Source: Semisulcospira habei (taxonomy: Eukaryota; Mollusca; Gastropoda; Semisulcospiridae). From it: 64,000 bases of DNA. The DNA is taken from positions 213,150,536 through 213,214,535 of the forward strand of contig BTPG01000003.1 of the NCBI GenBank assembly GCA_036245525.1, read 5' to 3'. How positions within the stretch are numbered: position 1 is the first letter of the stretch; every line of letters begins with the position of its first letter. Under the pieces are notes generated by a model. The model worked only from the letters and a program-made list of their open reading frames with translations, was not told the DNA's origin and did not search any database. Both the position numbers and the translations under genes were made by a program. Positions 56,417 through 64,000 of this stretch are shown piece after piece.

Positions 56417-57325
56417 TCAATTGTCTGCCCCTGCTTGCGTGGCAGAAGCATCCTGTTGTGCTGCATTAGCGCCAACAGGTCTGGTTTTTCTGGTGACGAT
56501 CTTCAGTGCTCTGTAGTCTATCATCAAATTTTCCTCCCCTCCCTGCACCCTCTCTCTCATCTCCTCCCGTAGTTCCTTAATTTTTTCTCTTTCCTTAGGG
56601 GTACTGTCATTGTTGATGTAAATGCGCATGTTTGGGGGTTTGTTTTTATTCAGATAAAAAATCCCCTTCAACATCTTTTTCTTGGTTTCCTCAGTCTTCA
56701 CCACCAGTCTCAACAGTCTTGGTCTGACATTTTGTCCTATTTTAAAGGTCCCCAACCTGACTGGGCTATCTATCTCACCTGCATCCACATCTGGCATCTT
56801 TCTCGCCAGTTCGCGTACTCTATTTCTGTCATCTCTCATCCTTTCCTCTGCTGTCTCCCCATCACTCTCACTCAGATTCGCCACAATTATGTTCAACTTC
56901 CTCTTTCCTCCCTCTTCAGCTTCCTGCATATATTCCTTAACTTTTTGTTCAATGGTCTCATCAATCCTTTTGTCAATGTTTTCTTTCTTATGCACACTTT
57001 CCAAATATTCCAGTCTGTTAGTCATAGTTCTTAGCAGCTGGAAGATGCCATCCAGCTTGGCCTCAATTTGAGATTTGACAATTACCTCTTTGTCCCCACA
57101 AGGTTCACAAGTCCACTGCAGTAGCTTTGAACCCCTGCAAGCATTGAACTGTGCTGTGGTCAGACCACAGCACGACTTGTGGCAGAATTCTTTGCACAAA
57201 AAGCACTGGATGCTAGCATCTCCTTGACTGTCGTCAATCGCATTTTCACATGACAGACACAACCAGGGCGCCTGCATGCTTTTTTTGCTTTTTGCTATTG
57301 CCGCTTGACGAGCCTTTTCTTTCAT
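56417..57325 (-). CDS. CR1-like LINE ORF1 with PHD finger, intact frame (302 aa)
   Basis: RNA-binding/chaperone-type accessory protein of the LINE. Residues about 20-80 form a PHD-type zinc finger (CLSCENAIDD.., CFLCKEFCHKSCC.., CEPC: C4HC3 spacing), as in ORF1 of several invertebrate CR1 elements. Residues about 90-135 are charged and probably coiled coil (EYLESVHKKENIDKRI). Residues about 140-290 contain NIIVANLSES, RVRELARKM and RLLRLVVKTEETKKKMLKG, an RRM-like/esterase-free ORF1 domain. ORF1 stays open while ORF2 is broken. Start at MKEKARQ; the earlier ATG in CACGATGTCACAGC is out of frame. Confidence 0.82.
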   Translation of the reverse strand: MKEKARQAAIAKSKKSMQAPWLCLSCENAIDDSQGDASIQCFLCKEFCHKSCCGLTTAQFNACRGSKLLQWTCEPCGDKEVIVKSQIEAKLDGIFQLLRTMTNRLEYLESVHKKENIDKRIDETIEQKVKEYMQEAEEGGKRKLNIIVANLSESDGETAEERMRDDRNRVRELARKMPDVDAGEIDSPVRLGTFKIGQNVRPRLLRLVVKTEETKKKMLKGIFYLNKNKPPNMRIYINNDSTPKEREKIKELREEMRERVQGGEENLMIDYRALKIVTRKTRPVGANAAQQDASATQAGADN

Positions 57326-58030
57326 GCTGTGACATCGTGAAAAGTGTGGCTGAGGTATGAATTAGGTAAGCACCAACAAAGGAATACAGATATGATTAAC
57401 TTACCTTCGAGGTTGTTGTTAGTCAGTGTTATGTAAGTGAAAACGGGTGCAAGAACTCGGATAGTTCGTCCTGACAGACGACTGAACACTGTGCAGTCAA
57501 TGGGAGGTGTGAGCGATCCCCAAAGATCAGGTGGACGATGATTACTAGCAAAACTAGACCAATTATTCCTGTGGAATATTGTTCCCCAGGACACAATGGC
57601 TCAATCCAGCCTTTCTAACACAATTTTTGCTTTTAAGTGCTGCTGTAAAACATAATATAACACCAGAACTTTTCTCGTTTCACAAATCAGCAGCCATCTT
57701 GCGCATGCGCAGACCCATGATTTTGTTTCCTATTGCCCTAGCGTTCTGTATAGTTCCCTTGACTGTCCAATCACTAAGTCCTACAGAAAAATAGCTTTGG
57801 AGACCCATCTGTATAACGCTGTCCGTATCAAAGTTGCGGCTTCTTTCTGGTGGAGTGTGGTGATGGTCCGTACAATTTAGGAGGCAGCGCGTAGTCTGGC
57901 TTGTTGAGGTTCCAGCTCTTGCTCCTTTGATTAAAAAAATGTTGCTATCTTCCTTCAGTGGCTTTTTTTTCTCGTCGTTAGTTCTTTTGCTTCTTCCTTT
58001 TGTTTGTTTGGACTTTGTCTCCCGTTCAAA

Positions 58031-58050
58031 GATCCAGGTCACGGCACCAA
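58031..58050 (-). other. Primer-binding-site-like sequence
   Basis: On the minus strand TTGGTGCCGTGACCTGGATC, 24 bp inside the 5' LTR edge. TGGTGCCGTGACC is a common start of tRNA-primer sites in LTR elements. The 24-bp spacing is longer than usual. Confidence 0.55.
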
Positions 58051-58073
58051 AATGAACAGGAGGGGCACCCTTG

Positions 58074-59195
58074 TGTTACACAACACGAAAACACAGATGC
58101 CAACACAGAAAACACTCGTTACGCCAAGAGTTCTTTTCCATAAAAAATTAACTGAAGAAACCCCGACTCTTTTTCGTGCGACCTCAAAAGCGGCCTCCAG
58201 ACTTCCCTTTTATTTCTCTAGCTATCTATCTAACAATTTCCCATAGAGCCTTTCTAGGCTTGTTCCCAAATATACATCAAAGTCCCATCGGGGTTAACTA
58301 ATGCAATTCCACAGCGCTATTCGCCATAGAGTTTTAACGTGATGTCTAGTGATCCATGTCTCTCTCTCTGCCGTCTCTGCGGTTCCCCGCACTTTTCTCT
58401 GCATAATAATAATAATAATAATAATAATTACGGTATTTATAATGCGCTTATCTTATAATAATTATAACTCTAAGCGCACACTCACAACTCGCGCACGCAT
58501 GCGCACGCTTTAGACAATGACTCACGTACCACAAACAGTGAAATACATTACGACGGTCAGCTTGGGGTGGGGAGTGCGGTGATATAGTGCTAAAACTGTT
58601 GAAAGAGGTGAGTTTTGAGGGCGGACTGGAAGGAGGAGAGCGAGCGTTTCTGACGGAGAGAGAGTGGGAGAGTGTTCCAGATGGATGGACCGTAGACAGA
58701 GAAGGAGCGGGGACCGAAAGTGTTAAGTTTGGTGCGAGGGATGTGGAGGCGGAGAGGGTCGGAGGCAGAGCGGAGGGAGCGGGAAGGTGTGTAGGGGTGA
58801 AGTAAGTTGGAGAGATAGGCAGGAGCGCAGTTGTTCAGGGATTTGTAGCAGAGAGACAGAACTTTGTATTGGATGCGTTGGGGGATGGGGAGCCAGTGAA
58901 GGAGTTTGAGCAGGGGTGTGATGTGGTCGGATTTTTTCTTTCTGAGGACGAGGTGGGCAGCATTGTTCTGGACGCGTTGGAGAGTGAAGATGGTGGAGTG
59001 AGGGAGACCGGAAAGGAGAGAGTTGCAATAGTCGATGCGAGATAAGATGAGAGAGACAGCAAGTTTGGTGGCAGCTTCGGTAGTGAGGTATTTTCTGATC
59101 TGACTGATGCGGCGAAGGTGGAAATAGCATGCTGTCCTCTGCTTCTCCTTCTCTCACCCCTGCTGTTCTCTGCTTCTCTCTCTCTCTCTGTTTTA
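58074..59195 (-). repeat. 5' LTR, interrupted by an L2-like fragment
   Basis: Homologous to 49331-49731; edges TGTTACACAACACG (58074) and CTCTGTTTTA (59195) on the plus strand. The L2-like LINE at 58403-59150 interrupts it within the TCTCTGC part. Confidence 0.82.
58403..59150 (-). mobile_element. L2-like LINE 3' fragment with RT C-terminus
   Basis: On the minus strand the conceptual product runs SRIDYCNSLLSGLPHSTIF, LQRVQNNAAHLVLR, DHITPLLKLLHWLPIPQRIQ, PAYLSNLLHPYTPSRSLRSA and WNTLPLSLR to a stop near 58603. This is the highly typical C-terminal part of L2-clade reverse transcriptase. 3' UTR ends GCGCATTATAAATACCGTAA then (ATT)n at 58403-58425. 5'-truncated. Related to 28561-28955. Confidence 0.9.
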
Positions 59196-59217
59196 CTACC
59201 AACACTCAATGGGTTAA
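59196..59217. mobile_element. Right part of the split family D' MITE
   Basis: CTACCAACACTCAATGGGTTAA. Its partner is 49281-49330. Confidence 0.85.
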
Positions 59218-59277
59218 AGTGATCTTGGCTGCGTGAAATGTTGTACATCAGAAGGAGTTTTCACACAGTGATGAGAA

Positions 59278-59397
59278 CTAGCCGATGGCCTTTGCCACAG
59301 GGGGGGCTAGCCGACAGTAGTAATGTCACAACGGGCGTAGCCATCGCCGTGAGAGAGTCCCATCTCCTGTTGTAGGGCGTCGGGGCTGAATGGGTTA
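59278..59397. mobile_element. Family B right half
   Basis: CCATCTCCTGTTGTAGGGCG.. to GCTGAATGGGTTAA. The palindrome centre is replaced by CTAGCCGATGG..CTAGCCGAC-type sequence. Confidence 0.55.
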
Positions 59398-59449
59398 ATG
59401 AAATATGGACTATGAATCTTTTTTTTGGACCCTGAGATGCAGAATTAGC

Positions 59450-59534
59450 TTATCCCCTTGATTGCTACTGACGATATCGCTCGACGGGAAAGACGCCACC
59501 CAGCCGATATCGTCAGTAGCAACCATGGGGTTAA
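59450..59534. mobile_element. Family E palindrome, TTAA-like ends
   Basis: TTATCCCCTTGATTGCTACT.. opposite ..AGTAGCAACCATGGGGTTAA, inner stem CTGACGATATCG/CGATATCGTCAG. Single copy in the window. Confidence 0.8.
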
Positions 59535-59548
59535 CAAATCTTGTATTT

Positions 59549-59897
59549 CCCCCACCCGGGTCTGCCCTGGGGGACTTGGGTGGAGTTAACTACTTTTCAG
59601 TTTCCAGGGTCACCCTGGTCAGCCCCACAGGGTGAGTTTTCCCCTCTATACTGGGGCATGTGTTTCTGTCTACCCTTGGTCCATTCACCTGTATTTTCCT
59701 ATTTTAAACTCTCCCTACTGTCTGCGCTGCCTGTAGATATTGATATTGGATGTGTGTTGCTAAATGGTCTCAGGTTTATCTAGCGTATTAGACCGGCTGG
59801 TGACATGGATTCAATATTCTGTTTAGGTTTTTTTTCACAAGCAGTGCAGGCACGTCCAGTCTTGTTGCTGTCGGGACGTTAAGCAATGTACAACCAA
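59549..59897 (+). mobile_element. S element copy 4
   Basis: CCCCACCCGGGTCTGCCCTG to GGGACGTTAAGCAATGTACA. Lacks a clean target duplication because copy 5 follows immediately. Confidence 0.82.
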
Positions 59898-60333
59898 TCT
59901 CTATTTTCTGGGGCTTATGTTTCTGTCTACGTTGGTCCATTCACCCATGTTTTCCTTTTTTTAAACTTTCCCTACTGTCTGCGCTGCCTGTAGCGCTTGA
60001 TATTGGATGTGTGTTGCTAAATGGTCCGCTGCATCTAAGAGATAAGTTATGTTTGCTTTTAATGCATTTTTATATATCATTTCCATGTACATATTTAGTA
60101 ATTATAATGATTATCTAATAAATGTTTTGTTTGTAAACTAGGGTACCATCAATTAGCATGAAGGTGCAGGGTCCCTAGCATGTATTAGGTTTATTTAGTA
60201 TTTTAGACCAACTGGCGACACAAATTCAATATTCTGTTGTTTTTTTTTTCTTTTTCTCCACAAGCAGCGCAGGCACGCTTTAAGAAAGTATTGTTGCTTT
60301 CGGGACGTTAAGCAATGCACAACCAACCAACAA
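59898..60333 (+). mobile_element. S element copy 5, 5'-truncated, in tandem with copy 4
   Basis: Starts at the internal CTATTTTCTGGGGCTTATG (equivalent of CTATTCTGGGGCATGTG) and ends GGGACGTTAAGCAATGCACA with (ACCA)n. An extra about 155 bp of AT-rich sequence lies at about 60028-60185. Confidence 0.75.
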
Positions 60334-60405
60334 GTCTTGCACCGTTCAAAAGGGCACTCGTTCCATTTTAAATTAAAAAAAAAAAAAAATTTATTTATTT
60401 TTTAT

Positions 60406-60580
60406 TGAACCTTTTTTTGTGGCAGCGATTCCTGCGGGAATCATCGTGACGAAAAGCGCTTCCTTATGCGCAAAAGGCCATCGGCCCGCCGTTGGTCCGC
60501 GCACGGTAGTGCGCGGGCCAACGGCAGCCGACGTCGGCCCCAGGTCCTTTTGTGCATTGGGTGCCGACAGCCAAAGGCTT
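60406..60580. mobile_element. Family D MITE containing a family C hairpin
   Basis: GGCAGCGATTCCTGCGGGAA..GACGAAAAGCGCT at the left and GCCGACAGCCAAAGGC at the right are family D. The sequence at 60464-60562 between them is a complete family C hairpin. Confidence 0.8.
60464..60562. mobile_element. Family C hairpin nested in family D
   Basis: TATGCGCAAAAGGCCATCGG to CCTTTTGTGCATTGGG, with an inner GTTGGTCCGCGCAC-GGTA-GTGCGCGGGCCAAC stem (arms quoted). Confidence 0.85.
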
Positions 60581-60781
60581 TCGTCAGGGTGCACATTAGA
60601 TTGTAGTTTATGTACCTGCCAATCCTGGGAGGACGTCTTTAATCGCCTTTGTTGCTGAATGGATGTTTCTCCCTCGCTGCCTTGTTTCTGATGAGCGGAC
60701 TGCATGCAGGTAACAAACGTTTTTCACTAGTACATGTTCTCAAATTCAGATAACCGATGGTTGAGAATGAGCCAGGGGCCG

Positions 60782-60881
60782 GATGCTAGTGTCGAAGTTA
60801 GAGGATTTATCCCACGCTAAAGCCTGTTCTCGATGCTAGTGTCGAAGTTAGAGGATTTATCCCACGCTAAAGCCTGTTCTC
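60782..60881. repeat. 50-bp tandem duplication
   Basis: Two identical 50-bp units beginning GATGCTAGTGTCGAAGTTAG. Confidence 0.95.
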
Positions 60882-61025
60882 GATCTAATGTAGCCCGAGG
60901 GTTAAAAAGCTCGTTTAGACGAGTCTGAGTTGGGTCTATCCTTGCGCTAAAGTCGGGGGTCAAACTATCCGGCCAATTTGGTGCTGATAAGTCTGATAAC
61001 CCAGGGTTAGCGGCTGGAACCAAGA

Positions 61026-61440
61026 TGGCGGCGATTTAGAATTTGGATGTATCAGAATAGACGATTCCTTCGGACAAACCGCATCTTCCGTGACCGCACC
61101 AACCCTTTTGACGTTTTTGAAGATGACAAAATTTTCAAGAAGTTTCGCTTTCACCGCGAGGAGATTCTTGCCATCACCGACAGCATAGCGGACGACGTAG
61201 AACTGTCTAATCGACGCGGGACTCTAACCCCGCTCTTACAGGTCCTCGTTTCGTTGCGTTTTTACGCAAGTGGGGCCTTTCAAGACATGGTGGGTGAACT
61301 AATCGGCATTGACCAGTCGACCGTATGCCGCACCCATCATTTTGACTTTGGTCTCATTTTCCCCGTATTTCGCTTTGCAGATAGCAGTTCCATGTCCTTG
61401 TTCATCTTCAGCAAAAGTATCTGTGACAATCTCTGACAAG
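61026..61440 (+). pseudogene. PIF/Harbinger (HARBI1-like) transposase N-terminal fragment
   Basis: The frame at 61047-61436 reads FRDRTNPFDVFEDDKIFKKF, FHREEILAITDSI, LTPLLQVLVSLRFYASGAFQ and VGELIGIDQSTVCR, the usual N-terminal helices of HARBI1-type transposases (RFxxxxxLRFYATGxFQ..GDxxGxSxxTVSR). After residue about 92 the sequence no longer resembles the family and the DDE catalytic domain is missing. Either truncated or continuing beyond an intron that I cannot place. A following frame at 61452-61664 is unassigned. Confidence 0.75.
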
Positions 61441-62099
61441 TTGGTTGCCTGTTGTCGCCTCTTCTTTATATTGCCAAGTTCCATCCGGACGTTTTCACAG
61501 CAGACGACTTCGTCCTTTGGTGTAGTGTTGTAGCAGCTGGAGGCTCCTTTGGTCGCACAGGAGCAAAAGAACTAAAAGAAGTTGATGTAGTTCCCGAAAT
61601 AATTATGATGTTCAACAAATTTGTAAGATGGCACAGAATATGTACTGATGGACACTACTTGTAACATATATATTATATGCTCACAACATGAAATGATGAG
61701 AATTAACATATGGACAAAAATCACACAGAAACAATAACGTCACCTTACCTGGCCAGGCATTCTATTTCGTGTTTATAGCTGAGTTAAGTTGGATACTGAT
61801 CTTGGCCTCGCCGTCGCTGTGTCTGTCAGGCGATACTGAGTGATCTCAGAATCAGTGTTCATGGGTTCACGTAGACACGTTCACAATGGTATTAGTCCAC
61901 ACTTCTCTTGTTGGTTTGATCACCTTCAGGTGAATCCATTTTGGAACCGGTTATTCCCGATCACACAAGTTCACACCACTGACTTTCCATCGGTCCAGCC
62001 TACCCGGCACCGGCCTCCACGTGGCGTAGGTGGGTAGTCCGCTCAGTCCCTGACTGAGTGGGCTAGCAGACGGGTGCCATCTTTGTCCAGGATTAGGAC
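61441..62099. other. No gene recognised
   Basis: Between the transposase remnant and the Nimb-like leader. Unassigned open frames at 61452-61664 and 61840-62037. A TCGCCGTCGCTGTGTC start-like region precedes the LINE leader. Confidence 0.4.
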
Positions 62100-63311
62100 T
62101 TGATGTCTATATGTTGTTCAGCCTTTTCACTGGTCCGGTTTTTAAGGAGCTGTGCTAACCTAGGTCGTACCATGTTGGATTGGTCCTTAAAAATACTCAT
62201 GACTTTTTGGTCCTTTGGATCCCAAGTGTTTGCCGTGCTTGGAGACCCGTGTCGGGGGAGAAGAGGATCCTGGTGGCTGAGGTTCCCTTTGGGCTGCGGC
62301 TCACTGGTGCCAACACTCCACTTCGGCCTTGACTTCTACCTAAACGGGAGGCTAGTCGTACCGGCCTAGTCAATCGGCTCTTGTCACGTTGAGCCCTATC
62401 CCACTGTTGACATGCGGGTTGATATACGGAGCACCATGCTATAGCTTCTGCTGCTGCTTAGGTGCTTTACGCCAGTATTCCCCTGCATTCAACAGTGTGA
62501 TAGAAGGCGGTGGCTCAAACGGTTCAATCGGGCTTACCCCCTTGAGTATATCTTTCGGGCAGTCTCCATTGTGCGTCGGCTGGAGACCTGCCGACATTTG
62601 CACTTTCCCTTGTTGGGCTCGGTGGCGGGCGGGGACCCCCGGGGGATGAATATCTCTACTAATATAATATGGAAAAAACAAAAAAAAAACCAAACTTGCA
62701 CAGAAGCGGCACATCGCCACCAACATTGAAAATGACAGTGACTCGGACTGTGAGGAAGCGACGCCTCAGGCGTCGGCCGTATGGCCTCGCTTCCTCATTG
62801 TCCATAGCAAGGTAAAGGAGAAACCAGTTACCAAGCTGCATCCTTTTCTGGTGGGGGAGACCCTCAGGAGCCGTGTTGGCAGGCCTGACGCCCAGCGCCT
62901 CAGGTCTGGTGACTTGCTGGTGGAGTGCCGTACCCGGGCACACTCCAGTGGGCTACTGAGGCTCTCTTCCATCGGAGACACTCCGGTGGAGGTCACACCC
63001 CACAAGACTATGAATTCGTCAAGAGGCGTAATCAAAGATCAAGCTTTGGCAGAACTGTCGGAAGATGAACTTGTACGGAACCTTAAGTCTCAGGGGGTGA
63101 CTTACGTCAGGCGCTTCGCTTCCAAGCGAGGTGGTGGGGAGATCCGTCTCCCTACCATCATCCTGACGTTTGGCACCCCCACCCCTCCTACTACCATCTG
63201 GGGAGGTTACTACTCCCTGAGAGTGAAAAAGTACGTCCCTCTCCCCTCCGGTGCTTTAAGTGCCAAAAGTATGGCCATGGGCAGACTGTCAGCAGTAAGG
63301 CAAGTGTAGGG
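62100..63311 (+). mobile_element. Nimb/I-like LINE 5' part (leader and ORF1), truncated
   Basis: GC-rich leader (e.g. GGAGACCCGTGTCGGGGGAG at about 62240) followed by ORF1. Sequence identity is lost at about 63311, where an antisense P-like transposase begins. ORF2 is not in the window. The left edge is approximate; the element may start near 61800. Confidence 0.65.
62690..63309 (+). pseudogene. Nimb/I-like LINE ORF1 (RNA-binding protein), 3'-truncated
   Basis: In-frame product includes WPRFLIVHSKVKEKPVTKLH, RLRSGDLLVECRTRAHSSGL, VTPHKTMNSSRGVI, LVRNLKSQGVTYVRRF and LPTIILTFGTPTPP. These are the ordered motifs of ORF1 in Nimb/I-type LINEs (RRM-like region, DLLVE, N/HRTLNSSKGVI, ILTFxxPxLP). 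In a neighbouring frame RCFKCQKYGHG (63253-63285) is the first zinc knuckle, so a frameshift lies near 63240. It ends where the element is cut at about 63311. The start codon is uncertain because the frame is open upstream of 62851. Confidence 0.8.
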
Positions 63312-64000
63312 CGAATCTTGACTTCATCAACAAGCAAGAGTGCATTCTTTTGCTGCGGTTTGTTGATCTTCTGGAATGTCTTCAGTAGCACTCCATCTAG
63401 GTTCACAGAAGAAATCACTGCTTGCACCTTCCTTTTGTTGGGCATCATCAGGTATTCTCTCAGAAATTCAAACGAGCAATTAGGAAAAGATTCTACAGCA
63501 AAGCAGTAATCTTGGGTGGAATAACGTTTTTCACACAGAAGTTTCAGCTGATGCGTGATGAACTCCAATTTTTTTTGCTGCTTGCTGTCTTGGAATTCCA
63601 GTTGTTCGAGAACTGCTGCCATTTCAAGAATCTTGTCAACAGTAGGAATGACGTAATTCCTGACCGCGTGAACTGCTTTGTGGAACTGGGCGTAAGAAGA
63701 TAATCCATTGTTTGGATGCAAAATTTTTCCAAGAGGTACTCTGATTTCTTTCTTGTATGCAGTGAGAATGAGAGGTGAGCAAAGTGTTGCCTTATTCTCA
63801 ACTATGATCGTCGACTCACATTCTGTGAAATCCTTTGACATGAAGAGGAAAACAAACCTGTCATCAGTTCTTGAAATAACAATGTTGTCATACTTCTTCA
63901 GTTCTTTTTCAGGCACAAAGTCAGAAAATGATGTTATTTTGTCCTTTTTTAGGAAGTGCTGCAATTGCTTATCTTCTTGTTTTGATGGACGAGGAGGAGG
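63312..64000 (-). pseudogene. P-element/THAP9-like transposase fragment, running off the window
   Basis: Minus strand, open from the window edge to 63312. It contains FVPEKELKKYDNIVISRTDD, VRNYVIPTVDKILEMAAVLE, a long helical QDSKQQKKLEFITHQLKLLC, FEFLREYLMMPNKRKVQAVI and LLVDEVKIRPT. The LREYLxLPxxRTLQ..xxVDExxIxP order is characteristic of P-element/THAP9-type transposases just before the catalytic core; the Asp of VDE would be the first catalytic residue. The frame then runs into antisense LINE sequence, so the catalytic domain beyond this point is absent here. N-terminal THAP zinc finger would lie beyond 64000. Confidence 0.6.

Larger units (their letters stand above)
52960..57790 (-). 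mobile_element. CR1-like LINE with PHD-finger ORF1, inserted in the LTR element
   Basis: Minus strand: leader containing GCGCAAGATGGCTGC (about 57710-57695), ORF1 (57325-56417), ORF2 (56317-53365, broken), 3' UTR, and a (TAC)n-like tail at about 53008-52968. It lies between the LTR-element leader and gag. Exact ends and target duplication were not found, so boundaries are approximate. A 304-bp family H element sits in ORF2 (54864-55167). Confidence 0.78.
49331..59195 (-). mobile_element. Defective LTR retrotransposon with nested insertions
   Basis: Order on the minus strand: 5' LTR (59195-58074), primer-binding-like site (58050-58031), leader, gag (52951-52240), env-like membrane remnant (52262-51636), Thr/Pro-rich region (50484-49732), 3' LTR (49731-49331). 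The flanking CTAC at 49327-49330 and 59196-59199 is a 4-bp target duplication inside a D' MITE. No protease, reverse transcriptase, RNase H or integrase is seen between gag and the env-like part, so pol is deleted. Later insertions: deleted RTE copy, CR1-like LINE with a family H insert, L2-like fragment. Superfamily not settled; the gag style is Gypsy-like. Confidence 0.8.

Noticed and set aside
58587..58805. Plus-strand open frame
   Set aside because: Antisense to the L2-like RT C-terminus.

Overview
This is a eukaryotic, intron-containing and very repeat-rich segment. One host gene is clearly recognisable, and most of the rest is layered transposable elements. The element spectrum (RTE-like, CR1-like with a PHD-finger ORF1, L2-like and Nimb/I-like LINEs, a PIF/Harbinger relic, a P-element/THAP9-like relic, an LTR element with gag and a membrane-anchored env-like remnant) suits an invertebrate metazoan. 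I suspect a lophotrochozoan, perhaps a marine gastropod mollusc, but nothing here fixes the species. There is one 45-base assembly gap (33040-33084).

Layout. 1-5.8 kb: no gene; minisatellites and short palindromes. 5.8-9.1 kb: full-length RTE-like LINE, minus strand, intact ORF, 12-bp target duplication. 9.1-28 kb: gene-poor, with some 35 short palindromic elements of several families. 28.1-33.4 kb: three head-to-tail LINE copies (minus) joined to each other through long (GA)n tracts and carrying an L2-like and a SINE-like insertion. 33.7-37.4 kb: two TTAA-bounded MITEs sharing one TTAA; the second is split by another intact RTE-like LINE with an 11-bp duplication. 39.3-39.7 kb: GC-rich block with a candidate first exon. 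44.7-48.2 kb: the host gene, a bZIP transcription factor of the NFIL3/PAR/CES-2 type in three coding exons on the plus strand. 49.3-59.2 kb: one palindromic MITE split by a minus-strand LTR retrotransposon, itself invaded by a deleted RTE copy, a CR1-like LINE (which carries a further palindromic insert) and an L2-like fragment. 59.2-64 kb: more MITEs, tandem SINE-like elements, a Harbinger-transposase relic, and a Nimb/I-like LINE ORF1 abutting a P-element-like transposase remnant.

Palindromic families (my labels). A: hairpins with ends TGCAAGAG..CTCTTGCA, usually with a GCATAGATCCTCATGAGCCCC arm; two copies sit inside a longer ~250-bp inverted repeat. B: ~200-220 bp, TTAA at both ends, inner palindrome around CGACCATGATAGTTCAAGGG; piggyBac-MITE-like. 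C: GC-rich hairpin (GGCCATCGGGCCGACGTCGG). D and D': TTAA-bounded, inner CTTTGGNTGTC..GTAGCG. E: TTAA-ended, one copy. H: AAGCGTGTTTCTTTCTCCG. J: GCTTAGTCCTGC/CCAGCCACTAAGC. L: GGTCTG..TTTAGACCTTACG. S: ~380-410 bp SINE-like retroposon ending in a (CAAT)n-type tail with 11-14 bp duplications.

The nesting gives a relative chronology: B, C and D' elements were already present when the RTE, S and LTR elements arrived. All identifications come from reading motifs; no database search was run.
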